A stretch of DNA of 64,000 nucleotides from Hygrophila difformis (GCA_030278955.1 JAOANR010000006.1:30609124-30673123); one strand, 5' to 3'. Counted from the stretch's first letter, positions 1 to 12,283 are shown. Translations and numbers: made by a program. Notes: generated by a model not told the origin, from the letters alone.

Positions 1-844
1 TATTACGCGCAAAATACATTCACAAGCATTCATCAACATCATCTCCCCACTAATTTCCAAATCAAACACAAATCAATCTGCTCCCATAAAAATCAATTCA
101 ATTCAACTAACAAATTTTTCACTCACATAAAACCGAATACGTAACATAACCTAACACAAAAATCCCTCGAAATTTATTTTGAAATTTCACCGTACCTTAG
201 TAATCCTTTGCTTCGCCACTTGCACAACCTGGGCTTCTTATTCGGTGTCAATGTTGCTTCAAAATGTGGGGTGAGGTTGAAATGCTCTATTCCGATTTCG
301 GGCTCTTCTTGGTTTCTTTGTCTCTTCCGTCCTACTCTCTTGACCGAATTTTCCTCTCCCGTGTTCTCCTTCTCCTCCTCTCTTTGTTTGTGAAATAATT
401 TCTTTGTTCCAAGATTGGGGTAAATGTGAATCGGTGTCTTCCCGTTCTCGGTGTCTTCTTTCGTGAGTGTTCTTTCTCCTCCTTCTTCCTCCTCTCTTTC
501 TGCCAATGTTCTTCGCCCTCTTTGGATTTGAATTAATGCTGTTAGGTTTAATTGTTAATTGGATTAGATGAAATTGTAGGGGTCCTATTTTAAGTCAAAC
601 TTTGGGGAGGGCTTTATGTATAAAATAATGGGAAGGGGTCTTTTACAATTGTAAAATAAATCAAATGGGTCCTTGACCCTTATTTTCCCCAATTATGCAA
701 TTAAATGGATTGGGCCATTTAACTCTATTACTCCATTAATCATTTCTTCAACACTCAATTTATAATTAAAAGAGCTCACTTACATAATTAATCATAATTA
801 ATTTAATTTAATTTAATTATAAAATAATTATTCGGGATATTACA
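1..844. repeat. Probable 3' part of a truncated LTR, cut by the window edge
   Basis: There is no convincing gene. The stretch has a pyrimidine-rich block around 300-500 and an AT-rich end that stops in GGGATATTACA at about 844, like the 3' ends of many plant Ty3/gypsy LTRs. The matching 5' part would lie outside the window. A 110-codon minus-strand frame at 174-506 is low-complexity (Glu/Lys/Arg) and matches no family I know. The LTR reading is inference from the terminus alone. Confidence 0.35.
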
Positions 845-956
845 CATATGGTCTTTTTTCCTTCCCAAAATTCCAAAATAATCATTTTTCTATTTTTTTT
901 TGTCTCCATTAGTCCTCTGAGTTTACAAATAATATCCAAAATAGTCATTTTCTTAC

Positions 957-2770
957 TGTGATACCCCGTAAATATAGTAGTAATAATTACATAAATAAAC
1001 TAAATGGGAATAAGTAAATAATTAGAAAATATAATAAATTGATAAATAAATATGAATACGAATTTTGAATAAGTCTTACTCTCCTAAAACACGTGACTTA
1101 TGGGTGATTCAAATTGAAATCTAATCTCACAAATAAACTAGGAGGGATACGGCAGGTATGAGTGATTAAAAGATATGAGTAATTTAAGGATATCCAATCC
1201 CATGAATCTTGCTAATCTAACAAGATTAGTTCTTTATAATTTATTAACAATAGTCATACCTAGAGCAATCCCAAACTCTGTCGTATCACCCTGCCAAAGC
1301 ATGGAGAAGAGCCGCCCAGTGAGAACCTTCTCCCGTTCGTCTTGTAAGGCCAGTTGTCCCTGTCTCCTCTAAGCAATTGTGAACTGTAAGTTGGCCTCAC
1401 CTTCCTAAATTCTTTCGTTTTAATCGTTCTTCCCAGGATCAGTCTTGGGAAGGATCGTGTGATTAATTTAAAAATATTGGCCTGTATAGATTCAACCATT
1501 CAGTCCTATACTTGTTCAATTTTATCTGTCAATTAACGTTAGAGTGCAGTTAAGTTGATCTCATAAACATTGGTTGGAATCAGTATTTATTATTGGCTAA
1601 GTCCGCCCTTAGAACACTACGTTTTAATATTAAGAGTCTGTCAACTTCTCATCGGTTCGAGTCAGTATATTATTTTCAGCAATTTGGAGTCAAATTGGGT
1701 GGCTGCTGTGTGTGAGTGTATATATGATGGCTTGTGTGAGTATTATATACATATGCATATATACGTACAAGGGCATATAGGTAGCTAAGGCATGTGTGGA
1801 TTTTTATTTACTAATTCTAATGGCGTTGCAAGTGATTTTGGAGCTTTCTGGTCAAACAACTATGTAAGCAGATATCTAACCTTTATTTGCAAGTTAAATC
1901 TATAGGACCTTGCTTAAGTAGGTGGCAGTGTTTGATTTCTTTAGTTGCGGTTAAAATTTCAGTAGCAATGTCTGTCAGATACAAGCAACATAAAGGAATT
2001 GTTGGTAAAAATAAGTTTTATTCTTGTGTGGACAAATTGGTATTGACGAGTAGATGCTTATGTGCGGATTTTGCGGATTATGCGGTTGAGGGGCAGGACC
2101 GTGACGGGTCTCCAGCGACGAAACTCGCCCCCTCTGTCACAAAGCGGATTATGCGGTTGAGGGGCAGGACCGTGACGGGTCTCCAGCGACGAAACTCGCC
2201 CCCTCTGTCACAAATTAAATTAAATCTAGGTTGACGAACCTTTGAATATGCGGTATTGTGGGTCTAAACCCCTAACCTCGCCTGCGGGCCTAGGTTAGGG
2301 CACCGGTGCTATAGGTTTAGACAAATTTTGCGGATTATGCGGTAAAAAGTGTCCTCGTCAATATTAATTCACCATCACTATTATTTTTGCGGTTATGTCT
2401 TTTCTTTGGTGTTGTCCTTATGGAACTGTGAGTTAACTTACCAGTTTATACTGAGTTGTGTGTGTGTTTTACTTTTCTCTTTTTCAGGATTCGCAAGTGA
2501 GTAGGCATGGCACGTGCCCGCATTGGGATGGGATTTTCAAGTTTTATTTTTAGCTAATAAAAATTATCTTTAAATTCATAATGTCTTCTGCATAATTATT
2601 TTTGAAACATTTGTGGATGATGCATGATTTGAGAATAAAAGTTATGTTTTCTTAGTAGAGCCTTAGCATCTCTTGGTCATGTGTGTGTTATGGTATTTTA
2701 TCCAAGAGATGTGGCGGTAGCATTCCCATTATTTTGGCTTTTAAAGTATTTTAAAGTTGGGGGTGTTACA
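957..2770 (+). repeat. 5' LTR of the LARD-type element
   Basis: It starts TGTGATACCCCG and ends GGGTGTTACA. It carries two copies of a 71-bp tandem unit (2073-2143 and 2144-2214). Several short open frames (65-115 codons) occur at identical places in both LTRs and are not taken as genes. Confidence 0.92.
2073..2214 (+). repeat. 71-bp tandem duplication inside the LTR (two units)
   Basis: Units 2073-2143 and 2144-2214 are identical, begin GCGGATTATGCGG and are more GC-rich than the rest of the LTR. The same pair is at 5543-5613 and 5614-5684 in the 3' LTR, so the duplication predates this insertion. Confidence 0.9.
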
Positions 2771-2773
2771 AAG

Positions 2774-2785
2774 TGGTATCAGAGC
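2774..2785 (+). other. Primer-binding site (initiator tRNA-Met type)
   Basis: TGGTATCAGAGC lies three bases after the 5' LTR. This is the standard plant retrotransposon site complementary to the 3' end of initiator tRNA-Met, and it fixes the element as plus-strand. Confidence 0.93.
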
Positions 2786-4426
2786 GGTTCGATTCTTTCG
2801 GGCCACTATTTTTAAGAGTATATAAATATGCTTATCCTTGTTTCTATAAAAGCTATGTATAAATTTTCAAACCTATAAGAATATTTGATTTTAAAAAAAA
2901 AATTGATTATTATAGTACGGTTATTTTTGTTTCTAGAATTCCATCAAAGTTTTCTCCTGCATAAAAATATATTTTTAAAATCATGCATCAAATTATTTTT
3001 TTAAAAAACTTGGGATGGGTCATATGCATACTTGTTCATTCATTAAATTATATATTTAAATCCATTAATTACATTTTCAGTAGTTGCCTTCAATACATTT
3101 TATTGCTTAATTGTGCATTTAGCTTCTTTGTTACGTGCTTCGGAACCTAGATGATCCTTAGCTATGCTCTACATTTTCTGAATTATTTTCAGGAGTATTA
3201 TGAGGATAGGATTGTATCCAATTTAAATTCAAAGTTGTTTCGAAGTGGCCAGTTAGTTCCTTATAAATTCATTAGCACTAGCCATACTTGATACAACCCT
3301 AAATTTCGTCATATCATCCTCGAGAGTTGAAGCTGCTCGTGGGTAGAGTGGAGTGTAGCCATCTAGCCAATTCTTCTTTCATTCGTGGGACCCTTGTGTC
3401 GGGTGAGCATTCGTCCCTTTCACATCTAGTTTAACCACTTGTAAGTCTCACTCTCCTGTATCGCCCAAGACCTCGTGCCTATGATCAGAATCTCTTCTGA
3501 GTTATATTCTATTTGCATACCTGGATCTTTTTTGCCTTTACATGACCCAGGATACCATGCTGTTTATAATTTTATGCCGCATTCTTTAATTAGATGTCAA
3601 ATTGTGTTTTTCCTCCCTGGCACAAACAAAAAGAATATGCATAACCCGATAACCGTTAGTAATTTACATGGTTTAAGCTATTACTACTCTAGTTGTCTCT
3701 ATACATATCCTTGTATTATCCGCCAAATATTTATTAAGATTATTATATAGAGATACACCCTTGAGCCAATAGTCAATCTCTATATGCATATTTTTACTTA
3801 TGGGACGTCCAAACTGTCTTGTTACTCCGTAAGGCCTATTGATGACCAGCCTACCTATTTTAATTCATGTATTGGTGTTTTAGTCATGAATGTGTCTCAT
3901 CTAGTAAATTATGCTGCCTGTGATCAATAGTATATTCACTTGACTTGAGTTGTATTATTTCTCCGGTGAGTCAGACCTGATCATTCTAGTGGGTTAGAAA
4001 AGAGTAGTTTCGGCAAGTGACTATTAAATCTTCTAAATTATTTTGAGGTCTTATTCTTCACTTAGTTGCATTTAGTATCGCAACGTTTGATGTATTTTAA
4101 CCGTAAACTTACCTTCTCCTATTTCACTTAGACCTCCTTCTTTACCATTGAGCCTATTTACTTAAAGCTCTAAAGATCCTAAGAACACCCACATCTGTCC
4201 TAAACTCACTAAGAGACAGTTATGGGACATAACTGTAATCCTAATGGGGGAGAATGTAACCGTCAAACAATCACTCCACTTGAGGATATGTCGAACTAAC
4301 ACACAATCACACCGTTTGACTATCTCGTATGCTCAAGAATCACATTTCCTAGAACCCTTGCATGAATTTCACTCCTTAGACCTTAAGCGACTTCGAGGAC
4401 GAAGTCGATTTTTAAGTAGGGTAGAT
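2786..4426 (+). other. Internal non-coding region of the LARD-type element
   Basis: No gag, protease, RT, RNase H or integrase motif is visible in any frame. About 3196-3470 resembles the LTR segment around 1180-1410 at roughly 70-80%, for example the TAGTTC..TTATAA..TTATTA..ATAGTCATAC series followed by GTCGTATCACCCT-like and CTTGTAAG-like blocks. Just before the 3' LTR, 4391-4420 holds a TTCGAGGACGAAG motif typical of Ty3/gypsy polyprotein ends and a weak purine tract (AAGTAGGG). Confidence 0.7.
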
Positions 4427-6240
4427 TGTGATACCCCGTAAATATAGTAGTAATAATTACATAAATAAACTAAATGGGAATAAGTAAATAATTAGAAAAT
4501 ATAATAAATTGATAAATAAATATGAATACGAATTTTGAATAAGTCTTACTCTCCTAAAACACGTGACTTATGGGTGATTCAAATTGAAATCTAATCTCAC
4601 AAATAAACTAGGAGGGATACGGCAGGTATGAGTGATTAAAAGATATGAGTAATTTAAGGATATCCAATCCCATGAATCTTGCTAATCTAACAAGATTAGT
4701 TCTTTATAAGTTATTAACAATAGTCATACCTAGAGCAATCCCAAACTCTGTCGTATCACCCTGCCAAAGCATGGAGAAGAGCCGCCCAGTGAGAACCTTC
4801 TCCCGTTCGTCTTGTAAGGCCAGTTGTCCCTGTCTCCTCTAAGCAATTGTGAACTGTAAGTTGGCCTCACCTTCCTAAATTCTTTCGTTTTAATCGTTCT
4901 TCCCAGGATCAGTCTTGGGAAGGATCGTGTGATTAATTTAAAAATATTGGCCTGTATAGATTCAACCATTCAGTCCTATACTTGTTCAATTTTATCTGTC
5001 AATTAACGTTAGAGTGCAGTTAAGTTGATCTCATAAACATTGGTTGGAATCAGTATTTATTATTGGCTAAGTCCGCCCTTAGAACACTACGTTTTAATAT
5101 TAAGAGTCTGTCAACTTCTCATCGGTTCGAGTCAGTATATTATTTTCAGCAATTTGGAGTCAAATTGGGTGGCTGCTGTGTGTGAGTGTATATATGATGG
5201 CTTGTGTGAGTATTATATACATATGCATATATACGTACAAGGGCATATAGGTAGCTAAGGCATGTGTGGATTTTTATTTACTAATTCTAATGGCGTTGCA
5301 AGTGATTTTGGAGCTTTCTGGTCAAACAACTACGTAAGCAGATATCTAACCCTTATTTGCAAGTTAAATCTATAGGACCTTGCTTAAGTAGGTGGCAGTG
5401 TTTGATTTCTTTAGTTGCGGTTAAAATTTCAGTAGCAATGTCTGTCAGATACAAGCAACATAAAGGAATTGTTGGTAAAAATAAGTTTTATTCTTGTGTG
5501 GACAAATTGGTATTGACGAGTAGATGCTTATGTGCGGATTTTGCGGATTATGCGGTTGAGGGGCAGGACCGTGACGGGTCTCCAGCGACGAAACTCGCCC
5601 CCTCTGTCACAAAGCGGATTATGCGGTTGAGGGGCAGGACCGTGACGGGTCTCCAGCGACGAAACTCGCCCCCTCTGTCACAAATTAAATTAAATCTAGG
5701 TTGACGAACCTTTGAATATGCGGTATTGTGGGTCTAAACCCCTAACCTCGCCTGCGGGCCTAGGTTAGGGCACCGGTGCTATAGGTTTAGACAAATTTTG
5801 CGGATTATGCGGTAAAAAGTGTCCTCGTCAATATTAATTCACCATCACTATTATTTTTGCGGTTATGTCTTTTCTTTGGTGTTGTCCTTATGGAACTGTG
5901 GGTTAACTTACCAGTTTATACTGAGTTGTGTGTGTGTTTTACTTTTCTCTTTTTCAGGATTCGCAAGTGAGTAGGCATGGCACGTGCCCGCATTGGGATG
6001 GGATTTTCAAGTTTTATTTTTAGCTAATAAAAATTATCTTTAAATTCATAATGTCTTCTGCATAATTATTTTTGAAACATTTGTGGATGATGCATGATTT
6101 GAGAATAAAAGTTATGTTTTCTTAGTAGAGCCTTAGCATCTCTTGGTCATGTGTGTGTTATGGTATTTTATCCAAGAGATGTGGCGGTAGCATTCCCATT
6201 ATTTTGGCTTTTAAAGTATTTTAAAGTTGGGGGTGTTACA
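4427..6240 (+). repeat. 3' LTR of the LARD-type element
   Basis: Same length as the 5' LTR with four substitutions noticed. It ends GGGTGTTACA, followed directly by the duplicated target CTTAC. Confidence 0.92.
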
Positions 6241-6289
6241 CTTACTAATCATGTATTTTAGCTAATTAATTCCTTAGTTATGTCCATAT

Positions 6290-6470
6290 AATATTGACCA
6301 GACCGATCACATTAAGAAAAATTAAATTTATCGACCGAAATTCACGACCGAACAAAATCGGTCACTAAAACAGTGACCAAAAGCGTGAATGAATTTTTCT
6401 ACTACTTAACGACTGATTTAGCAACCGAAATATTTATGTCGCAAATTAGCAACCAAAATGTCATATTTAT
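6290..6470. repeat. CACTA-like subterminal repeat cluster
   Basis: Short direct and inverted copies of CGACCGAA, CGGTCACTAAA, GTGACCAAA and AGCAACC(G/A)AAA crowd this stretch. Such clusters mark subterminal regions of Spm/CACTA elements. No CACTA terminus was found here, so this is a partial or degenerate remnant. Confidence 0.35.
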
Positions 6471-6511
6471 ATTTATATCTTATTTCTAAATTTAATTACC
6501 GAATTTAGTAT

Positions 6512-7193
6512 TGTTACTCCCGTTTCGGGGTAACGCTTAATCCTCTAGACGGGGCCTTCAAGACGGAAGGTGGGATGAGGATAGTCCTAAGGAATGCTAG
6601 GAACTAGAGCATCGCGAAACAAATTAAGGAAATGAAAGAAAACAGTAAAGGAAATCATTAAAGGACAGCAGTAAAAAAAAGCAGTAAAGAAAGCATTAAG
6701 GAAAGCGATAAATAAAAGTAAAGTACTGAAAAAGTAAAGACATTTTATTGAAATGTTTGGTAGTTGAGGAACCCAGATTACATCTTGAGTTCTAATATTT
6801 ATACATCTGGTGCATGTTCATTGAGAGGCACCGGTTGGGGGAAAGGGATAAGGATGAAATTAAAAACTGATCTTCCCCGCCTTTATTGTGGTACTGGCGC
6901 GGATAAGGCTTCCGCGAGGGTGAGGAGAGTCTTCGCTCGGGGTGACGTCACCTCTAACGTACTGGAACCGCTTCCTTTAACTCATGGTACTCGGGCAGTT
7001 ATCGTGCACATGTATGGCTTTCTCCAGGTTGCGCCGTTATTTAGGTAGGTTGGCTTGCTCTGGCGATGTCCCTCAGGGTCCATGGGCTGGTCTTGGGCTA
7101 TCTCTTCCGTATCAAGCCTAGAGATTGTGCTCTTATGCAAATTGGGCCTGGATATGTATGTGGACTGGATTAACACAATTTTATATGTTAAAA
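6512..7193 (-). repeat. 3' LTR of the Tat element
   Basis: It matches 13973-14397 plus 16435-16668 along its whole length. It begins TGTTACTCCCG on the plus strand and ends TGTTAAAA, where the other LTR ends TGTTAACA, so the terminal CA has mutated. An AGTAAAG-rich block lies near 6640-6740. Confidence 0.88.
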
Positions 7194-8466
7194 AATTGGC
7201 CCCCTTTTTTCAGTGGAACATTTGGCCGCATCTTTTGGCCTTATCCTCTGAAAAAGTCTGAAATCTCCTTAGCTCGGGGCGTCAGTTAATAATGACGCCC
7301 GTCATTCTAAGAGATTTTGAATGGATGTCCGTTGGGATACACAGATTTGTGCCCATCCATTCTTGGTAATCGCTGCAATCGTGCCTTTTCGAGGCAGTTT
7401 TGCACAGAGAATGATGTGACCATTTACTGTTTGCCGAAGTTTCTTGCTATTAATGGTTGTAACGTTTAATCCATTTTTTGTGGTATCGACCATTGATTTT
7501 GAATATAAATACCACTAAGGGTCATGTTTTTATCCACTCAAACATGACCTTTGCTGCTTGTGATCCTCGTTTTCTTCCAAAACATCCATTTATCCCCATA
7601 CCTGGCTCCTGTTTGTTTCTCGAAAAGCTATCCTTTGTAACCTTAGGTTACTTTGTTATTCCGGATTATGGGCTTCATAGCCCTTTTCCAACCCTAGTTT
7701 CGATGATATTACAACCTTTGGATGGGTTTCTTCACCTGAAGATTGGGGAAACTCGGAAATATACTTTTTGTAACTACCAGAGCGCTGGTACTCTGGTATC
7801 GGCGTTCTGGAAAAGGTGTTCCCGAGGGCGGATCCACTGTCTTACTAAACAAAGGGATCGCCCTCTCGTGACCGAGGCACCTCATTGTAATCAGAAGAGC
7901 CACCCCTAGGCGTCGGAGACTCGAGAAGAGTTTCTCTAGCATGCCCTTGTGGTGATGGCTTCTGCTCGAGAGCCCTGGGCTCTCATATCCAGGAGGACAA
8001 CCTTGTGCTGAGCGGGGCTCAGACTATTCTTATAATGAATCCTTCCTGGAGGCGGCGGACAGGGTACGAAGCTCAAATCTTGAGATCAAGACCTATTTTA
8101 GGCCCTAATGACTCTGAGAGAGCTCCGGCTTCGGATTCTGACAAGGAGTTGTCTTCCGCATGAAGATCTTTCAAAATAGACTATATGTAACAAAACATGT
8201 AGTTTTGATAGGCCCATTTTATAGATATTTCCTTCCCGTATTGTTTACTCGGATTGTAAAGTATTACCCCAAGCAGAAGGATAATACTTCTTTAGATATC
8301 TAGTGTTGATGCTTTGATGTACTAAATTTCCATCATTGTCCATTAGTTGGTATGCATCGTTGATAAATATTTTGTTAATAATAAATGGTCTTTTCCAATT
8401 TGGGGACCATTATCCAAACTCGTGATTCTTAACTGTCGGTAATATTGTCTTCCAAACAAGATCACC
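7194..8466 (-). other. Tat 3' untranslated region with polypurine tract
   Basis: Directly inside the 3' LTR the minus strand reads AAAAAAGGGGGCC, the polypurine tract that primes plus-strand DNA. The rest, up to the integrase end at 8467, holds no recognisable domain. A 143-codon plus-strand frame (7478-7909) and a 77-codon minus-strand frame look like chance. Confidence 0.7.
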
Positions 8467-9791
8467 TTATTTGAAAGGTAACTCCTTCACGAATTTGTTA
8501 TAATAACGAGCCCTTCTTCGGGCTTCTCGAGTAAGGTTATCAATCGCCATTAATCGGACTGTGTCCGCTTGCTCCAATTGATGCATCATGTCTTCCTGAT
8601 ATTGATCATTAGGACTGATGCTTGGAAAATAATCCGCGAACTGGGGACTGATATTTCCAAAGGCAGAACTGCCTCTTGACCATAATTTTATTGATAAGGG
8701 GTGAAACACATGGCAGTATGCTTAGAATTCCTAATAGCCCATAAGGCTTTGGATAAGAGATCATGCCATTTTCTAGGGTTATCCTTTATCATTTTCTTTA
8801 TGATCTGGATAATGTTCTTGTTTGTTGCTTCCGCTTGGCCATTAGCTTGTGGATAGTATGGCGAGGAATGCAACAATCGGATCCCGAGTTCTTCCGTATA
8901 TTCGGCTATTCGGTTTCCTACGAATACTGTCCCTTGATCTGTGAGGATAGAATGCGGTATCCCAAATCGGTGTATGATGTGTTTGTCGATGAAGTCGACT
9001 ATCACATCTTGGTTGACTTTCTTGAGCGGGCTAACTTCTACCCATTTGGTGAAGTAATAAGTTGCCAGTAGGATATATTCGTGACGTTTAAAAAAAGGAG
9101 TAATCCGACCAATCATGTCCATACCCCAATCCTTGAAAGGCCAAGGTTGAACCGAGTAATTCAAACTCGTTACTGGCAAATGATTCAAGTCACCGTGCCT
9201 CTGACGTGCCGAACAACCCTTTGCGAAATGGATGCAATTGTCGATCATGGTTGGCCAGTAATAACCATATCGATGAAGTGTCCATCGTATGTTCAAACCC
9301 GCACGATGAGCTCCGCATATTTCCTCATGAACTTCAGACATTGCAAGTTTGGCTTCGTCGAGGCCTAAGCATTTAAGCAGAACATCTTCCAAGGTTCTTT
9401 TATAGAGAATTCCGTCCTCATATAAGAATCGGAGAGCTTTGGCTTTGATGCTTTGGTTATCCGCGCTTGAAGGATTCAGGAAATAATCAATAATCTCCTT
9501 ACGCCAGTCGTTCGGGATGACAAGACTATTCGTATTGTCGTCAACAGGGCATATCAAGACTTGGTCGGTTATGGCTTGTCCTTCTGTCCTTGTCATGTCC
9601 AGAAGTAAGAACGCCTCGACTAGATTGATTCTTGGAATCAACTCATAAAACCCTTGGTAGGTCTTATATTCCGAGGCATATTGGGCCAAGTCGTTGGCCT
9701 CGTTGTTGTTTTCCCGAGATACGTATTCAATGGATACGTCGAGATTTGACCAAGTAACTCCAGGACTCTTTCTTGATACCTTGACAAACAT
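8467..9791 (-). pseudogene. Tat integrase (broken)
   Basis: The minus strand encodes an integrase that would insert the retrotransposon cDNA. After a tether come a zinc-binding HHCC region (its CxxC is damaged, reading GCSARQ) and a catalytic core with the first Asp in WGMDMIG, the second in LTDQGT and the Glu in NGQAEATNK, so the DDE triad is still present. A C-terminal piece (8467-8709) ends in the typical RARYYNKFVKELPF motif and is separated from the core by a frame change near 8690-8710. Transposon relic, not a host gene. Confidence 0.88.
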
Positions 9792-10530
9792 GGATATTTG
9801 TATTGGTATGTCTCTACTACTTGGTTGAGTACCAATTGAGAATCACCACGGATCCTGACCACTTTTGCCTTCCGTAGGACTAATGTTACAAGTCTGAGGA
9901 TCAGAGCCTCATATTCGGCGGCATTCTTGGTCTCGGGCTTAACTCCAGAAATAATCTTATTTCTTCCCGATTTGGGCCAAAGAGATAGACTCCAGCCCCT
10001 GACTCGGTGCTTGTACTTGAATCATCGAAGTACATGACCCATGGACGTATAGCAACATAGATCTCGTCATTGGACTCCTCTGGTTTCAACTTGTTCGATG
10101 TTCGGCCAGGAAATCTACAATTATTTGCCCCTTAATGGCCTTAATAGGCACATGTATCAGAGCAAATGGTGCGAGTTTCAAGGCCCATTCCAATAATCGA
10201 CCTTTATGAGTGGGTCTTCTTAGGATAAGCTTTACAAGGTCAAATTTGGAAATGACCTCGGTTTCCCTTGGCAACATGAAATGCTCCAGTTTCTTGCATG
10301 CATATATTAAGGGATAACATATCTTTTCTGCGATGGAGTAGTTAAGTTCGGGGCCTGCCAACGTCTTACTTAAATATTAGACAGCCCTTTCCTTACCATC
10401 ATCCCAATCCTGGGTGAGTAGACAACCGATGGCATGTCTCGAGGATGCCACGTAAAGCTTAAGCTTCTTGTCCCTCCTGGGGGGAACCAATACTGGTGGG
10501 TTGACTAATGCATTTTTGATTTCATCAAGT
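9638..10530 (-). pseudogene. Tat dual RNase H region (broken)
   Basis: Reading leftwards, 10530-10380 encodes the start of the classical RNase H (PPVLVPPRRDKKLKLYVASS, then a CLLTQ motif), 10361-10086 continues it (ELNYSIAEKICYPLIYACKK and later AIKGQIIVDFLAEH), and 10089-9638 encodes the second, archaeal-type RNase H (WVMYFDDSST and RGDSQLV). RNase H removes the RNA strand during reverse transcription. Frame changes separate the blocks. The second domain supports the Tat assignment. Confidence 0.85.
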
Positions 10531-10538
10531 GCTCTTTT

Positions 10539-11190
10539 TTAGGATTCACCCCATTCCACTTGTGAACTCGTCAAACCCCGAAGAAGCTTCGTGATAGGTT
10601 GTACTTTGCCTGTGGCGTTTGCTATGAAGTGCCTCAGAAAATTTACCTTCCCAAGTAAACTTTGTACTTCCTTCATGGTACGAGAATAAAGTATCTCCAT
10701 TATTGCCTTAGCTTTATTGGCGTCAACCTCTATTCCCCGCTGATGTATCAGGAACCCGAGGAAGTTTCTGCAGAAACTTCGAAAGCACACTTGTTTGGGT
10801 TCATCTTTAGATTATACGACTGCATACGAATAAAGGCCCTTTCTAGGTCCCTCAGATGTTCGTCAAATCCTTTGGACTTGACTATAACATCGTCGATGTA
10901 GACCTCCATGATATGCCCAATCATGTCATAGAATACCATGTTCATTGCCCTCTGATAAGTGACCCCCGCATTTTTAAGTCCGAAGGGCATGACAACCCAT
11001 TCGTACACGCCTATTGGGCCTGGGCTTTTAAAGGCTATCTTGGGTACATCTTAATGGGCATAAAGAAGATGGATGGATACGCTGGGTACAACCAGATGTG
11101 GGTTGGTGCTTTTCTAGAAATTTGGGCCATTGATAAGGCCTCAATTTGTTGTCATTCTTTGGTAAGTTTCTACTCGAGCCATTAGTTGGC
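10539..11190 (-). pseudogene. Tat reverse transcriptase (broken, with local inversion)
   Basis: 11050-10748 encodes DVPKIAFKSPGPIGVYEWVV, MPFGLKNAG and the catalytic YIDDVIVKS. 10790-10539 encodes the thumb and connection (FLGFLIHQRGIEVDANKAK, KEVQSLLGKVNFLRHF). Upstream, the expected MDGYAGYNQ motif is missing from the minus strand but is encoded on the plus strand at 11069-11098, so this piece has been inverted. More N-terminal RT sequence could not be found. Confidence 0.85.
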
Positions 11191-11315
11191 AGAGAACCAT
11201 ACTCTACTAAATAGATGTAAATATGAGTATCCGTTTTATTCAGTATATTTACAAATATTTATACATCGATTGTTGGCTGAATGACAAGCCATTATACCTC
11301 CTGGCCTCTTCGTGC
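11191..11315. other. Short unassigned stretch between Tat RT and protease
   Basis: The N-terminal RT should lie here, but no motif is readable on either strand. It is probably eroded or rearranged. Confidence 0.4.
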
Positions 11316-12200
11316 CTAGGAATCGGAAGCATAACTTTCGAGGCCGTAAATCGGGTCATCCGAAATTAGCCTTTTATAGGGGATAATTAAGGACAAAGGC
11401 TGAAACAACTTTATGTAGTGTACAGATTCATCCTGCATTTCCGCACTCCTCTGGAATGGACTTGGAGATGCATCGACTGTGACCACTTGGTCTCCATCCC
11501 AGAACATCAACTGCTGATGTAAGGTTGATGGTATGCACCTCGCCGCATGAATCCAGTCTCTTCCGAGTAATGCACCATATGAAGTATCTGCATCTAGCAC
11601 GAAAAAGATGGTTGGCATAGTTATTGGTCCGACTTCAAGTTGGACCACTATCATCCCAAGCGGTGATGTAGATTCGCCCGAGAATCCTGCCATCTTCATG
11701 CTGGTTTTCTCTAGATCGGAGACCTTCTTCCGAATCTTCTTCAAAGTGAACAATGGGATGCAATTAATACTGCTCCATTGTCCACGAAGACCCTCCTAAT
11801 TTTTTTTACGCTCCATGTATGACTCTACATAGAGTGGCTTCATATGGAAAGGTATTCCCTTTATTGGTGGGAACACAATCGGAGGCGTGATTCGGGATTC
11901 TCCTGAATCAACGTCCGGGGCAACTGCATCGTCATACTTGAAAAGAAATGCCCATGCTGGGTCCTCTCCTGAATCAGTATCATAGATGAGTTCTGCCCAA
12001 CTGGTCGCCATTTCCCCCTCAGAAGTTTGAGGAGTCACAGATTCCGCGCATGCCACGATCACTATTGGCTGCCTGAATTCATCTGCGTATGGTCCCGTTG
12101 ATTCAGCGGTATTATTTGCCTTCATGCCCCCCGGGTCCATTGTCGGACTTTTGATGGGCAATTGGAAGGGCTTTGGGAGTTTGACGGATGACACCGCCAT
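11316..12200 (-). pseudogene. Tat aspartic protease region (frameshifted)
   Basis: The catalytic triplet region RVFVDNGA is at about 11770-11800 in one frame. The downstream protease signature, SYGALLGRDWIHAARC then IPSTLHQ, is in another frame (11753-11316). Upstream, 12200-11796 encodes the linker ending PLYVESYMERKKN. A frameshift therefore cuts the protease between active site and flap. The family role is cleavage of the gag-pol polyprotein. Confidence 0.8.
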
Positions 12201-12283
12201 GGTTGCTTTGGGGAAAGTTATGCATCAATCCCCATGGTTCCCCCTTTCAACCTTCCGGATTGGATTGCCTCCTAGATAGTCCT

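Larger units (their letters stand above)
957..6240 (+). mobile_element. Non-autonomous LTR retrotransposon (LARD-type), young and complete
   Basis: Two direct LTRs of exactly 1,814 bp (957-2770 and 4427-6240) flank a 1,656-bp internal region without gag or pol. The 5-bp duplication CTTAC lies at 952-956 and 6241-6245. LTR ends are TG...CA. A primer-binding site follows the 5' LTR. I count four substitutions between the LTRs (for example position 1240 versus 4710), about 99.8% identity, so the insertion is recent. An element with no enzymes must have been moved by a partner; the sequence before the 3' LTR can read DFEDEVDF-stop, like the polyprotein end of Tekay/Del-type Ty3/gypsy elements, which suggests that source. 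Confidence 0.9.

Noticed and set aside
174..506. 110-codon minus-strand frame rich in Glu, Lys and Arg
   Set aside because: It is the complement of a pyrimidine-rich tract, matches no family and lies in a probable LTR.
1175..2234. Frames of 65, 79, 72 and 115 codons in the LARD LTR
   Set aside because: They recur in both LTRs, contain the 71-bp tandem and show no domain.
7478..7909. 143-codon plus-strand frame
   Set aside because: It is antisense to the Tat 3' region and shows no recognisable domain.
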